Part shown: piece by piece, positions 8,608-17,268 of the stretch | How positions within the stretch are numbered: the first letter of the stretch is position 1 | Layout of the letters: every line of letters starts with the position of its first letter | Source of the DNA: Aldersonia kunmingensis | GTDB taxonomy: Bacteria; Actinomycetota; Actinomycetes; Mycobacteriales; Mycobacteriaceae | Length of the DNA: 37,335 bases | Reading direction: 5' to 3' | Assembly (NCBI RefSeq): GCF_001646865.1 | Contig: NZ_LRRB01000034.1 | Location: forward strand, 1-37,335 | Position numbers and translations under genes: made by a program | Notes under the pieces: model-generated | The model's database searches: none | The model's input: only the letters and a program-made list of their open reading frames with translations | Told to the model about the DNA's origin: nothing

Positions 8608-9329
8608 GGTGTCGGCTTCTCGTTCCCGGGTGACCCGTCCGCGTCCTGGCCACCGGTCAGGCCCTCTGGCACTGTGGGCGCCGCCATCGGGATCACGTCC
8701 CGGGCTCCCGGAGAGTTGCGCACCTGCAGCACCCGCTGGAACACCGTCACGATGCTGGCCGCAGCAAGCAGCCACATCGCCACGTACACCGCCCATTCCA
8801 GCCAGCCGATGTCCCAGTATCCGGCGATCCCGGTGAATCCGGCACCGACGAGCACGATGATCAGCCGGTCCGGCCGCTCGATCAGACCGCCGTCTGCGGA
8901 CAGGCCGCTCGCTTCCGCGCGCGCCTTCGCATACGAGATCACCTGCGAGGTGACCAGGCAGATCAGGGTGGCGATCAGCAGCGACTTGCTGTTCTCGTGG
9001 TACACCGCCCACCAGGCGAGACCGGCGAAAATCGCGCCGTCGGCGACCCGGTCACAGGTCGCATCGAGTACTGCGCCGTATTTCGTGCCGCCGCCGCGCG
9101 CGCGGGCCATCGCCCCATCGAGCATGTCGAACATCACGAACAGCCAGATCACAATCGCGCCCCAGAACAGGTGGCCCGAAGGGAACAGTGTTACCGCGGC
9201 GGTGATGGACGCGACGGTCCCGATGACGGTCATCGCATTCGGCGTGAGGCCGGTGCCCACCAGAGCCCGGCCCATCGGCAGGGTGACCTTCTGGACCGCC
9301 TCCCGCCCGAAGAAGCTCAGCACCGCCAC
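8604..9329 (-). CDS. pgsA: Phosphatidylinositol phosphate synthase (CDP-alcohol phosphatidyltransferase)
   Basis: This integral membrane enzyme joins CDP-diacylglycerol and inositol 3-phosphate to make phosphatidylinositol phosphate, the lipid precursor of PIMs. The full CDP-alcohol phosphotransferase motif is present, from DMLDGAMAR through KYGAVLDATCD, with all four Asp residues. Several membrane segments follow (ITAAVTLF, GAIVIWLFVMF, LLIATLICLV, LIIVLVGAGF, VYVAMWLLAAA). The 241 residues exceed the usual 217 by a polar C-terminal tail. The start is the GTG at 9329; a second GTG at 9323 is better spaced from GGGAG and may be the real one. It lies 43 nt after the HIT gene. Confidence 0.95.
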   Translation of the reverse strand: MAVLSFFGREAVQKVTLPMGRALVGTGLTPNAMTVIGTVASITAAVTLFPSGHLFWGAIVIWLFVMFDMLDGAMARARGGGTKYGAVLDATCDRVADGAIFAGLAWWAVYHENSKSLLIATLICLVTSQVISYAKARAEASGLSADGGLIERPDRLIIVLVGAGFTGIAGYWDIGWLEWAVYVAMWLLAAASIVTVFQRVLQVRNSPGARDVIPMAAPTVPEGLTGGQDADGSPGNEKPTP

Positions 9330-9372
9330 AACTCCCGTTCTCGTGCGATCGAATCAACCGCACTGTAACCGC

Positions 9373-9909
9373 TCACGAGTGCCATGCCGATGCGAGCAAT
9401 GCCCGGGTCTCCCGCAACAGCTGCGGCATCGTCTTCACACCGCCGACGATCGTGATGAAGTTCGCGTCGCCGCCCCAGCGCGGGACAACGTGCAGGTGCA
9501 GATGTTCGGCGAGCGATCCGCCGGCCACGCCGCCCAGGTTGAGGCCCACGTTGAAGCCGTGTGGGCGAGAGACCTTCTTCATCACGACGATCGCCCGCTG
9601 CGCGAACGCCATCAGCTCGGCACTCTCCTCGAGGGTGAGATCTTCGAGTTCGGCGACACGCCGGTACGGCACGATCATCATGTGCCCGGGGTTGTACGGG
9701 TACAGATTCAGCACCGCGTACACCAGTTCGCCGCGTGCCACGACGAGACCGTCCTCGTCCGCCATCTTCGGGATGTCGGTGAACGGCTCACCTGTTGCGT
9801 CGGCGGGCTTCACTGCCTCGGCGATATAGGACATGCGGTGCGGCGTCCAGATCCGCTCGAGTCGGTCGGGATCCCCCGCGCCCCGGTCGACCAACTCGTC
9901 CTCGCTCAT
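9373..9909 (-). CDS. HIT-family Ap4A phosphorylase/hydrolase
   Basis: The 178-residue protein has the histidine triad [10 protein letters not shown] and the upstream block [18 protein letters not shown] and [19 protein letters not shown], the form of the mycobacterial Ap4A phosphorylase (Rv2613c type) that cleaves diadenosine tetraphosphate with phosphate. Ap4A is a by-product of aminoacyl-tRNA synthetases, so coupling to thrS makes sense: the ATG at 9909 overlaps the thrS stop as ATGA. The first 30 residues are an acidic extension ([14 protein letters not shown]). Family is certain; phosphorylase versus hydrolase is inferred from synteny. Confidence 0.92.
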   Translation of the reverse strand: MSEDELVDRGAGDPDRLERIWTPHRMSYIAEAVKPADATGEPFTDIPKMADEDGLVVARGELVYAVLNLYPYNPGHMMIVPYRRVAELEDLTLEESAELMAFAQRAIVVMKKVSRPHGFNVGLNLGGVAGGSLAEHLHLHVVPRWGGDANFITIVGGVKTMPQLLRETRALLASAWHS

Positions 9910-12008
9910 TCGGCCCCCACCGAATCGCCGGGAGCGGAGCCTGCGGAGCGACCAGTTTGCTCGGCGTCGGGGCGAAGGTTCTCGGCACTCGGCGAGGCAT
10001 TTTCGCGTCGCTGCACCCAGCCGGAGATCAGCGCGACCGCCTCGGCAACCGGGACACCGTTGAGCTGCGTGCCGTCGCGGAACCGGAAGCTCACCGCGTC
10101 GGACTCCACGTCGCGCTCACCGGCGAGCAGCATGAACGGCACCTTGAGGGTGGTGTGCGTGCGGATCTTCTTCTGCATGCGGTCGTCGGTGACGTCGACT
10201 TCCGCACGCACGCCGGCCTTGCGCAACTGGCCGATCACGACGTCGAGGTGTGCAATGTGGTTCTCCGCCACCGGAATTCCGACCACCTGCACCGGCGCGA
10301 GCCAAGCCGGGAACGCGCCCGCATAGTGCTCGGTGAGCACGCCGAAGAAGCGCTCGATCGAGCCGAACAGCGCGCGATGGATCATCACCGGCTGATGCTT
10401 GGCACCATCGGAACCGGTGTACTCGAGCTCGAACCGCTCCGGCTGGTTGAAATCGAGCTGGATCGTCGACATCTGCCAGCTTCGACCCAGCGCGTCCTGC
10501 ACCTGCACCGAGATCTTGGGGCCGTAGAACGCGGCGCCGCCCGGGTCCGGCACCAGCGTCAGACCCGAGGCCTCGGCGACCTCCGCGAGGGTGTTGGTCG
10601 CCTCCTCCCAGGTCGCGTCGTCGCCGACGTACTTGTCCGGGTTCTTGGTCGACAGTTCGAGGTGGTACTCGTCGAGCCCGTAGTCCTTGAGCAGGCCGAG
10701 CACGAAGTTCAGCGTGCGGGTGAGCTCATCCCGCATGCCCTCGCGCGTGGTGTAGATGTGTGCGTCGTCCTGCGTCATGCCGCGCACACGGGTGAGACCG
10801 TGTACGACACCGGACTTCTCGTAGCGGTACACCGAACCGAACTCGAACAGCCGTAGCGGCAGTTCCCGGTACGAACGCCCGCGGGTGCGGAAGATCAGGT
10901 TGTGCATCGGGCAGTTCATCGGCTTGAGGTAGTAGTCCTGGCCGGGCTTGCGTACCGTGCCGTCCTCGTTCAGTTCCTCGTCGATGTGCATTGCGGGGTA
11001 CATGCCGTCGCGGTACCAGTCGAGGTGGCCGGAAACCTCGTACAGGTGCCCCTTCGTGATGTGGGGGGTATTGACGAACTCGTAGCCCTCGTCGACGTGC
11101 CGCTGACGCGAGTAGTTCTCCATCTCCTGGCGGATGATGCCACCCTTGGGATGGAAAACCGGCAGACCGGAGCCGAGTTCGTCGGGGAAACTGAACAGAT
11201 CCAGCTCCAGGCCGAGCTTGCGGTGGTCGCGCTTCTCGGCCTCCTCGAGTAGCCGCATGTGCTCGTCGAGCGCCTCCTGCGACTCCCAGGCGGTGCCGTA
11301 GACGCGCTGCAGGTCCTCGCGGTTCTGGTCACCCCGCCAGTACGCGGCCGAGCTGCGGGTGAGCTTGAATGCCGGGATGTGCTTGGTGGTGGGGATATGC
11401 GGGCCGCGGCACAGGTCGCCCCACACCTTTTCGCCGGTCCTCGGATCGAGGTTGTCGTAGATGGTCAGCTCATTGCCGCCGACCTCCATCACCTCGGGAT
11501 CGTCGATACCGGACTTGTCCGTGATCAGCTCGAGCTTGAACGGCTCGTTTGCCAGCTCGACCTGAGCCGACTCCACGTCGGTGACGCGCCGCGAAAAGCG
11601 TTGCGCGCCCTTGATGATCTGCTTCATCTTCTTCTCGAGGCGGGTCAGATCCTCGGGAGTGAACGGCTCGTCGACCCGGAAGTCGTAGTAGAAGCCGTCC
11701 TTGATCGGGGGCCCGATACCGAGCTTGGCGTTCGGGAACTCCTGCTGGACAGCCTGGGCGAGCACATGCGCGGCCGAGTGGCGGATCACGCTGCGCCCCG
11801 GCTCGGTGTTCGCGCCGATCGCGTCCACCTCGACGTCGGTCTCCGGGGTCCAGGACAGATCGCGCAACTGACCGTCGAGGTCTTGTACGACCACGATCGC
11901 GTCCGCGCCCTTGCCGGGGAGCCCGGCCTCGCGCACGGCCGCTCCCGCCGTCGTCCCGGCCGCCACTCGGACTCGCGCGAGTGGGGCAGTAGCGGCTGGC
12001 GTGGTCAC
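9906..12008 (-). CDS. thrS: Threonyl-tRNA synthetase
   Basis: The 700-residue class II synthetase charges tRNA-Thr. In order it shows a TGS-like N-terminal domain (residues 1-65), the editing domain with HSAAH and the GDLCRGPHI motif, the catalytic core with the zinc ligands in [16 protein letters not shown] and [15 protein letters not shown], and the anticodon-binding domain ([12 protein letters not shown] to [11 protein letters not shown]). A polar tail of about 35 residues ([14 protein letters not shown]) extends past the usual end. The GTG at 12008 has GAGGAG 9 nt upstream. It heads the chain thrS-HIT-pgsA-patA-pimA-NUDIX. No T-box leader is seen; a possible -10 (TAACAT on the minus strand) is at 12074-12079. 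Confidence 0.97.
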   Translation of the reverse strand: MTTPAATAPLARVRVAAGTTAGAAVREAGLPGKGADAIVVVQDLDGQLRDLSWTPETDVEVDAIGANTEPGRSVIRHSAAHVLAQAVQQEFPNAKLGIGPPIKDGFYYDFRVDEPFTPEDLTRLEKKMKQIIKGAQRFSRRVTDVESAQVELANEPFKLELITDKSGIDDPEVMEVGGNELTIYDNLDPRTGEKVWGDLCRGPHIPTTKHIPAFKLTRSSAAYWRGDQNREDLQRVYGTAWESQEALDEHMRLLEEAEKRDHRKLGLELDLFSFPDELGSGLPVFHPKGGIIRQEMENYSRQRHVDEGYEFVNTPHITKGHLYEVSGHLDWYRDGMYPAMHIDEELNEDGTVRKPGQDYYLKPMNCPMHNLIFRTRGRSYRELPLRLFEFGSVYRYEKSGVVHGLTRVRGMTQDDAHIYTTREGMRDELTRTLNFVLGLLKDYGLDEYHLELSTKNPDKYVGDDATWEEATNTLAEVAEASGLTLVPDPGGAAFYGPKISVQVQDALGRSWQMSTIQLDFNQPERFELEYTGSDGAKHQPVMIHRALFGSIERFFGVLTEHYAGAFPAWLAPVQVVGIPVAENHIAHLDVVIGQLRKAGVRAEVDVTDDRMQKKIRTHTTLKVPFMLLAGERDVESDAVSFRFRDGTQLNGVPVAEAVALISGWVQRRENASPSAENLRPDAEQTGRSAGSAPGDSVGAE

Positions 12009-12163
12009 GGCAGTGTGCTCCTCGGTTCGGGTAGGCGATGCTGGCCGTATCGGACACGTTCCGGCCGGGCTTCATGTTATCGGCCGCGTCTCACCGGGTA
12101 TGCCAATGGCTAGAGCTGGGCATTTGTCCAGGTCACTGTGACGTAGCTCCGGTGGCCCAAAAC

Positions 12164-12181
12164 AAGAACACGTTCTAATAT
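12164..12181 (+). promoter_or_regulatory. KstR-like operator overlapping the lipid-operon promoter
   Basis: The 14-mer AAGAACACGTTCTA (12164-12177) matches the KstR consensus TNNAACNNGTTNNA at every fixed position except the first (A for T). Its core AGAAC-AC-GTTCT is a perfect inverted repeat. A -10 hexamer TAATAT (12176-12181) overlaps its right edge and lies 30 nt before the acyltransferase ATG, the right place for repression. KstR is the TetR-family regulator of sterol and lipid catabolism in mycobacteria and rhodococci; the kstR gene is not in this window. Confidence 0.6.
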
Positions 12182-12211
12182 TGAGCGGTCGGGATCACAA
12201 TTGGGGGACCA

Positions 12212-13099
12212 ATGAGCACAGTGCGAACCATCGAGCCCAACGCTGAAACGACCCAGCTGAAGGCCGCTGACCTGCCCGAGAGTGAGGGCGAGACCGGAGC
12301 CACCGCACCGGTCGCGGCGCCGGGAGGACGAGATCCGGAGTTCCTGGAACGCGTGTGGCCGCTGCTGAAGCTGGCGGTCAAGGGCTGGTTCCGGTCCGAA
12401 GTCGAGAACATCGAGAAGGTTCCCGCGGACGGCGGCGCCCTGATCGTGTCGAACCATTCCGGCGGTCTGCTCGCCATGGACGTCCCGGTAATCGCGGTCG
12501 CGTTCGCCGAACACTTCGGCATGGGCCGCCCGCTCTACACGCTCGCACACGACATGCTGTTCGTCGGTCCGCTGAAGCACGTGATGGAACGCGGCGGATT
12601 GGTGCCTGCCGATCGCGAGACGGCCGATCAGGTGCTGCGCTCGGGCGCCGTCACCATCGTGTTCCCCGGCGGCGATTTCGACGCCTTCCGCCCAACTTTC
12701 GAGGCCAACACGATCGACTTCGCCGGGCATACCGGTTACATCCGCACCGCGCTCAGGGCGGATGTGCCACTCGTCCCGGTCGTGAGCATCGGCGGCCAGG
12801 AGGTCCAGCTGTTCCTCACCCGCGGCGAGGGACTGATGGAGCGGCTGGGAATGGCGAAGCTGCTGCGCTCGAAGATCGCGCCGATCACCTTCGGCTTCCC
12901 GTTCGGCTTCTCCCTCGGCGTGCCGCCGAACTTCCCGCTGCCGGCCAAGATCCAGACACGCGTGCTCGATCCGATCGATATCCGCGCCGAGTTCGGTGAA
13001 GATCCCGATATCGCCGAGGTGGATCGCGTGGTCCGCGAGCGGATGCAGACCGCACTCAACGAGCTGGCCGCCAAGCGCCGGTTCCCGGTACTGGGATGA
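12212..13099 (+). CDS. Lysophospholipid acyltransferase family protein
   Basis: The 295-residue protein begins with a polar, disordered stretch (1-45), then the PlsC/LPLAT core: VSNHSGGLLAMDVPV, the second block AHDMLFVGP, GGLVPADRE, the third block VTIVFPGGDFDAFRP, and the fourth block VPLVPVVSIGGQE. The His-Asp spacing is HX7D (NHSGGLLAMD), not HX4D. I believe this NHSGG form is usual for one actinobacterial LPLAT subgroup, so I do not call it inactive. It probably acylates a lysophospholipid or similar acceptor. The ATG has GGGGGA 4 nt upstream. Its stop overlaps the synthetase start as ATGA. KstR-like control is inferred from the operator. Confidence 0.88.
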   Translation: MSTVRTIEPNAETTQLKAADLPESEGETGATAPVAAPGGRDPEFLERVWPLLKLAVKGWFRSEVENIEKVPADGGALIVSNHSGGLLAMDVPVIAVAFAEHFGMGRPLYTLAHDMLFVGPLKHVMERGGLVPADRETADQVLRSGAVTIVFPGGDFDAFRPTFEANTIDFAGHTGYIRTALRADVPLVPVVSIGGQEVQLFLTRGEGLMERLGMAKLLRSKIAPITFGFPFGFSLGVPPNFPLPAKIQTRVLDPIDIRAEFGEDPDIAEVDRVVRERMQTALNELAAKRRFPVLG

Positions 13100-14733
13100 G
13101 TTCCGGCGCATCGGGCGTCGTCGCCCGGGTCGAGCGCCTCGTATGGCTGACGCGAACGCTCGTCGGTAGCGGCATGATCGCGCCGAGCACACCCGACAAG
13201 TACGTCCGCATGATCGGGCTACTTCGCCGCCAGGGCACCACTCCCCTGGCCGGCCTCAGCCTCGCCGCGATCCGCCGGCCCCAGGGACGAGCGATCGTCG
13301 ACGAACGTGGCGAACTCACCTGGGCCGAGCTCGAACAACGCAGCGACGCGCTCGCCGCGGGCCTCGCCACGCTCGGGTCGACTCCACCGGCCACCGTCGC
13401 AATCCTGTGTCGCAACCACGCGGGCCTGGTCGAAACACTCGGCGCAGCAGGCAAACTCGGCGCCGACGCCCTGCTCCTCAACACCGGGTTCTCCGGTCCG
13501 CAGCTGTCCGCCGTGCTGCGGCGTGAATCGGCCGAGGTCATCGTCTACGACGAGGAGTTCGCGGGAATCGTCGAACAGGCGCGGGCCGACAACCCGGACC
13601 TCGTCGAACTCCTGGCGTGGACCGACGGCGACGCGAACACCCGGACCATCGACGCCCTCGTCGGCGCCAATCTCGGCGCACGCGCACAGAAGCCCGCTTC
13701 GCCCGGACGTATCGTGCTGCTCACCTCGGGCACGACCGGTACCCCCAAGGGCGCACGTCGATCCGGCAGCAGCGGCGGCGCCGCCTCGCTTGCCGCGATG
13801 CTCTCCCGGATCCCCTGGCGCGCCGAACAAACCACCGTGGTCGCCGCACCGATCTTCCACGCCTGGGGCTTCGGTCAGCTCGCGATCGCCGCGAGCATGG
13901 CCTGCACTGTGGTGATGCGTCGCAAGTTCGACCCGGTCGAGACGCTGCGGATGGTCGAGGACAACGACGCCACCGGACTCGCGCTTGTCCCGGTCATGCT
14001 GGAGCGGATCATGGAGTTGCCGGCCGAGGCGCTGGACCGATTCCGGCTCGGCTCACTGCGTTTCGTCACGATCAGTGGGTCCCGGATGCGCGCTGATGCG
14101 ACGCTCGCGTTCATGGACCGCTTCGGCGATGTCGTCTACAACAGCTACAACGCCACCGAGGCCGGACTGATCAGCACCGCCACTCCGGCGGATTTGCGGG
14201 CCGCACCCGACACCGCGGGACGGCCACTCGACGGCACTACGGTCGTCATTCTGGACGACGAGCGCAACGAAGTACCTGTCGGCGGGATCGGCGCGATCGC
14301 GGTGCACAGTGAGTCGCAGTTCGAGGGTTACACCTCCGGCGATACCAAGGCCTTCCACGAGAACTACATGCTGTCGGGCGATCTCGGCCGCCTCGATGAC
14401 AATGGTCGGCTCTACGTCGTGGGCCGCGATGACGACATGATCGTTTCCGGCGGCGAGAACGTGTACCCGCTCGAGGTCGAACAGACCCTCGACGCGCACC
14501 CGGCAGTCCTCGAGGCAGCGGTGATCGGCGTGGACGACGAGAAGTTCGGTCAGCGCCTCACCGCGTTCGTCGTCCTGCGCCCGGGGCACGAGGTTTCCGA
14601 GGAAGACCTGAAGTCCCACATCAAGGAACAACTCGCCGGATACAAGGTGCCGCGCGAGGTTGCATTCCTGAACGCATTGCCGCGCAACGCAACCGGCAAG
14701 GTGGTCAAGCGCGAACTCATCCAGGAGGGCTAG
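13096..14733 (+). CDS. Acyl-CoA synthetase (FadD12-like)
   Basis: The 545-residue ANL-superfamily enzyme activates a carboxylic acid with ATP and loads it on CoA. Motifs in order: the P-loop VLLTSGTTGTPKGARR (about residues 205-220), YNSYNATEAGLIS, SGDLGRLDDNGRLYVVGR, the hinge DDDMIVSGGENVYPLEVE, and the C-terminal catalytic Lys535 in NATGKVVKREL. An N-terminal segment of about 60 residues (VERLVWLTRTLVGSGMIAPSTPDKY) precedes the AMP-binding domain and recalls the FadD12 group of M. tuberculosis. It lies between the acyltransferase (4 nt overlap) and a hydrolase that starts right after its stop, so activated acyl chains probably feed the acyltransferase or the divergent WS/DGAT. The fatty-acid substrate cannot be read from sequence. 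Confidence 0.93.
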   Translation: MSSGASGVVARVERLVWLTRTLVGSGMIAPSTPDKYVRMIGLLRRQGTTPLAGLSLAAIRRPQGRAIVDERGELTWAELEQRSDALAAGLATLGSTPPATVAILCRNHAGLVETLGAAGKLGADALLLNTGFSGPQLSAVLRRESAEVIVYDEEFAGIVEQARADNPDLVELLAWTDGDANTRTIDALVGANLGARAQKPASPGRIVLLTSGTTGTPKGARRSGSSGGAASLAAMLSRIPWRAEQTTVVAAPIFHAWGFGQLAIAASMACTVVMRRKFDPVETLRMVEDNDATGLALVPVMLERIMELPAEALDRFRLGSLRFVTISGSRMRADATLAFMDRFGDVVYNSYNATEAGLISTATPADLRAAPDTAGRPLDGTTVVILDDERNEVPVGGIGAIAVHSESQFEGYTSGDTKAFHENYMLSGDLGRLDDNGRLYVVGRDDDMIVSGGENVYPLEVEQTLDAHPAVLEAAVIGVDDEKFGQRLTAFVVLRPGHEVSEEDLKSHIKEQLAGYKVPREVAFLNALPRNATGKVVKRELIQEG

Positions 14734-16098
14734 TTGACGAAACCGACCGTGTTCGAGGAATTGACCGGCGGCAAGGGAGCAAGCCTGCTCGCCGCCAACC
14801 CCGGACCGGACCTCGCGACGGCGGGCTACCGGGAGACCGAATACCGGGTCTCCGGATCGGCAACCTGCTACCGCGCCGATGACCTGCCGGTCGACGGTCG
14901 TTTCGTGATCTCCCCCGCCTCCGAGGAGGCGTTTTCCACTCGGCTGCTGGTGCGGCGTCCGGTCGACCCCGCCACGTTCAACGGCACGGTCGTCGTCGAA
15001 TGGTTCAACGTCAGTAGCGGTTCGGACGCCGGGCCGGACTACACGTACCTGTACGCCGAACTCCTCCGCCGCGGTTACGCATGGGCGGGCGTCTCCGCGC
15101 AACTGATCGGCGTCGAGGGCGGTCGCGCCCTCGTGTCCACGCCGAATGCGGCGGGCAGCGGGCTCAAGCAGGTCGACCCGGATCGCTATGGCACGCTCAG
15201 CCACCCAGGTGACGAGTTCGCCTACGACATCTTCACCTCGATCGGGCGGGCACTCGGGTCCGGCGCGGACGACGATCCGCTCGGCGGCCTGAAGGTCGAA
15301 CGCCGCCTTGCGGTCGGCGAATCGCAGTCGGCGTTCGCGATGTCCACATACGTCAATGCGGTCGCCCCAATCTCCGGTGTGTTCGACGGGTTCCTGATTC
15401 ACAGCCGCGCCGGCGGCGTCGCGCCGATCGGTGAGATCGGGACGGATGTCGACCTGGCCCGCGCGAAGGCGGGCCCACCGACCCGGATCCGCGACGACCT
15501 GAGTGCCCCGGTGATCGTGGTGCAGACCGAGACCGACCTATTCGAGGATCTCGCGTACTACCCTGCACGGCAACCGGATTCGGACTTCTTCCGGCTGTGG
15601 GAGATCGCGGGCACCGCCCATGCGGACCGATACCAGATCGGCGACCTCGAGGAGTTCCTCGGTTGCCCACAGCGCGTCAATCGCGGCCAGCAGACCTACG
15701 TCCTGCGCGCGGCGCTGCGCCACCTGGATGCGTGGTCGCGGGGTGGCTCCGCCGCACCGTCCGCGGATCGGCTGAGCACCCGGGAGACCGATGGCGTCGT
15801 CGAGTTCGCCCCCGACGCGAACGGCAATACCGAGGGCGGCATCCGCACTCCCGCCGTCGATGCGCCGGTAAGCGTGCTGTCCGGCTTCGGCCCGGCGGAC
15901 TCCTCGCGAATCTGCCGCCTGTTCGGCACGACGACACCGCTGGACGGGTCGGTACTCCGCGCGCTCTACTCCTCGCGCGCGGACTACCTCGACCGCTACC
16001 GGGCCGCAGCGGAAGCCGCGATCACCGCCGGCTATGTGCTCGCCGAAGACCGCGAAGCGCTACTTGCCGAGGCCGAACCGGACCTCATCCCCGACTGA
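14734..16098 (+). CDS. Alpha/beta hydrolase domain-containing protein
   Basis: The 454-residue protein resembles the uncharacterised alpha/beta hydrolase domain family (Abhydrolase_10 type). It has TFNGTVVVEWFNVSSGSDAGPDY near the N-terminus, a nucleophile elbow GESQSAF, a late strand with an acid residue (VIVVQTETDLFED) and a candidate His in EIAGTAHADRYQ. No secretion signal is seen, so it is probably cytoplasmic. It starts at a TTG directly after the synthetase stop; the AGGAGG 5 nt before this TTG is the strongest ribosome site nearby, so I trust it. Substrate is unknown; an ester or lipid is likely from context. Its last 39 bp overlap the convergent hydrolase gene. Confidence 0.85.
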   Translation: MTKPTVFEELTGGKGASLLAANPGPDLATAGYRETEYRVSGSATCYRADDLPVDGRFVISPASEEAFSTRLLVRRPVDPATFNGTVVVEWFNVSSGSDAGPDYTYLYAELLRRGYAWAGVSAQLIGVEGGRALVSTPNAAGSGLKQVDPDRYGTLSHPGDEFAYDIFTSIGRALGSGADDDPLGGLKVERRLAVGESQSAFAMSTYVNAVAPISGVFDGFLIHSRAGGVAPIGEIGTDVDLARAKAGPPTRIRDDLSAPVIVVQTETDLFEDLAYYPARQPDSDFFRLWEIAGTAHADRYQIGDLEEFLGCPQRVNRGQQTYVLRAALRHLDAWSRGGSAAPSADRLSTRETDGVVEFAPDANGNTEGGIRTPAVDAPVSVLSGFGPADSSRICRLFGTTTPLDGSVLRALYSSRADYLDRYRAAAEAAITAGYVLAEDREALLAEAEPDLIPD

Positions 16099-17268
16099 AT
16101 CGACCTCGCTTCCGACATCGACGATGAACTCATCGAGCACCGCGCGGGTGTCATGGGACAGGATCGTGCCGACGTGACCGCCCGGATGCCAATGCACCCG
16201 GCCGCCCCACCGCTCGTGCAGCCGCGCCGCCAACTGCGGTGAGGTCACCCGGTCGTTCGCAGCCGCGATGATCCAACGGCGCGACTCCGGCACGAGGGGC
16301 ATGGTCGTCGTCGCGTCGATTGCGGTGTTCGCGAGCCGGATCGGTTCGGCGCGCAGCAGATCCGCCAGTCGCGAGCCCCGCGCGCCGGCGCGCGAAAGGT
16401 GATGCGCCAGCGTCTCGTGCAGATCGAGCATCGGCACCACCAGACCGACGCCGCTCACCGAAGGCTCCAGGGCAGCGCTGAGCGCCGCCACGGGCGCGCC
16501 GAGGGAAAGCCCGATCACCGAGATCGATCGTGCCCCTTGATCAGCGACCCAACGCAGCACGGCACGCACGTCCGACACCGCACGCAGCGTCGTCGCGATG
16601 TTCTCCAAGGGATCGAAACCCGGGTACGGACGCCCACGGGTGCGCCGCATCCCGTGCCGCGGCAGGACCGGCAGCGCAACGTTAACGCCGAACTCCTCGT
16701 GCAGGTGCTGTGCCCGCAGCGAGATCAGATCGTCGGGTCGACCCTGCCCTGCACCGTGCAGCCAGACGACCCAATCCCGATCCTCGTCGGGCCTACCGAC
16801 AAGCCGCAATGTCGCGGTTTCCGGTTTCGCGTACCCGGCCCGCTCGAGCACCTCGGGGAGTCGGGGTGAGCTCTGAAAGCTCATGCGCTCGAAGCGAATA
16901 CCGCCGAGCATCCGCTTGACCTTGGTGTGCCGCTCCAGTGGAAGCGGCTCCCGGTTGGCCCCCTCGACACCAAGCGCGGCCAACTCGTCGGCTGCGGCAG
17001 CGCACCGATCGACGGCAGCTGCCAGCTCGCGTTCGTCGGGCACGCGCCGCACGAACGAGCTTGCGGCGATGAAGAATTCATCGAGTGCGGTCTCACCGAA
17101 CGGGCGCAACGCCAGCGAACTCGGCGGCACACCATCGCCGCCATCTCGGCGGCTCGCGGTGATCACGCTCGACACCGAACGGGGCAGCACGAGCGCGAGC
17201 AGGCCGATCCGGCTGGCGATCAACTCCGCCGATTCCGCACAGCCGCGCACGCGGAAGAACTCAGCCAT
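16060..17268 (-). CDS. Alpha/beta hydrolase (lipase/esterase-like)
   Basis: The 402-residue protein has the fold landmarks WVVWLHGAGQGRPDD (oxyanion region), the nucleophile elbow GLSLGAP, the acid in IAAANDRVTS and the His in HWHPGGHVGTILSH, giving a complete Ser-Asp-His triad. A hydrophobic segment (residues 16-38) near the N-terminus could associate with the membrane. Its ATG lies inside the last codons of the WS/DGAT gene (8 nt overlap), so the two are translationally coupled and probably work on the same neutral lipids, one making and one cleaving. A lipase-like gene also neighbours the WS/DGAT Rv1425 in M. tuberculosis. Substrate unproven. Confidence 0.85.
   Translation of the reverse strand: MAEFFRVRGCAESAELIASRIGLLALVLPRSVSSVITASRRDGGDGVPPSSLALRPFGETALDEFFIAASSFVRRVPDERELAAAVDRCAAAADELAALGVEGANREPLPLERHTKVKRMLGGIRFERMSFQSSPRLPEVLERAGYAKPETATLRLVGRPDEDRDWVVWLHGAGQGRPDDLISLRAQHLHEEFGVNVALPVLPRHGMRRTRGRPYPGFDPLENIATTLRAVSDVRAVLRWVADQGARSISVIGLSLGAPVAALSAALEPSVSGVGLVVPMLDLHETLAHHLSRAGARGSRLADLLRAEPIRLANTAIDATTTMPLVPESRRWIIAAANDRVTSPQLAARLHERWGGRVHWHPGGHVGTILSHDTRAVLDEFIVDVGSEVDSVGDEVRFGLGK

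Noticed and set aside
7756-10326. Very long open frame (856 codons) on the plus strand
   Set aside because: It is antisense to patA, pgsA, the HIT gene and thrS, has the Arg/His/Gly-rich look of high-GC shadow frames, and no recognisable domain.
12009-12110. Possible T-box leader of thrS
   Set aside because: No T-box sequence or specifier loop is recognisable and the leader is too short.
12450-12500. Missing HX4D as evidence for an inactive acyltransferase
   Set aside because: The NHSGG...D form with wider spacing appears to be normal for this LPLAT subgroup and the other blocks are intact.
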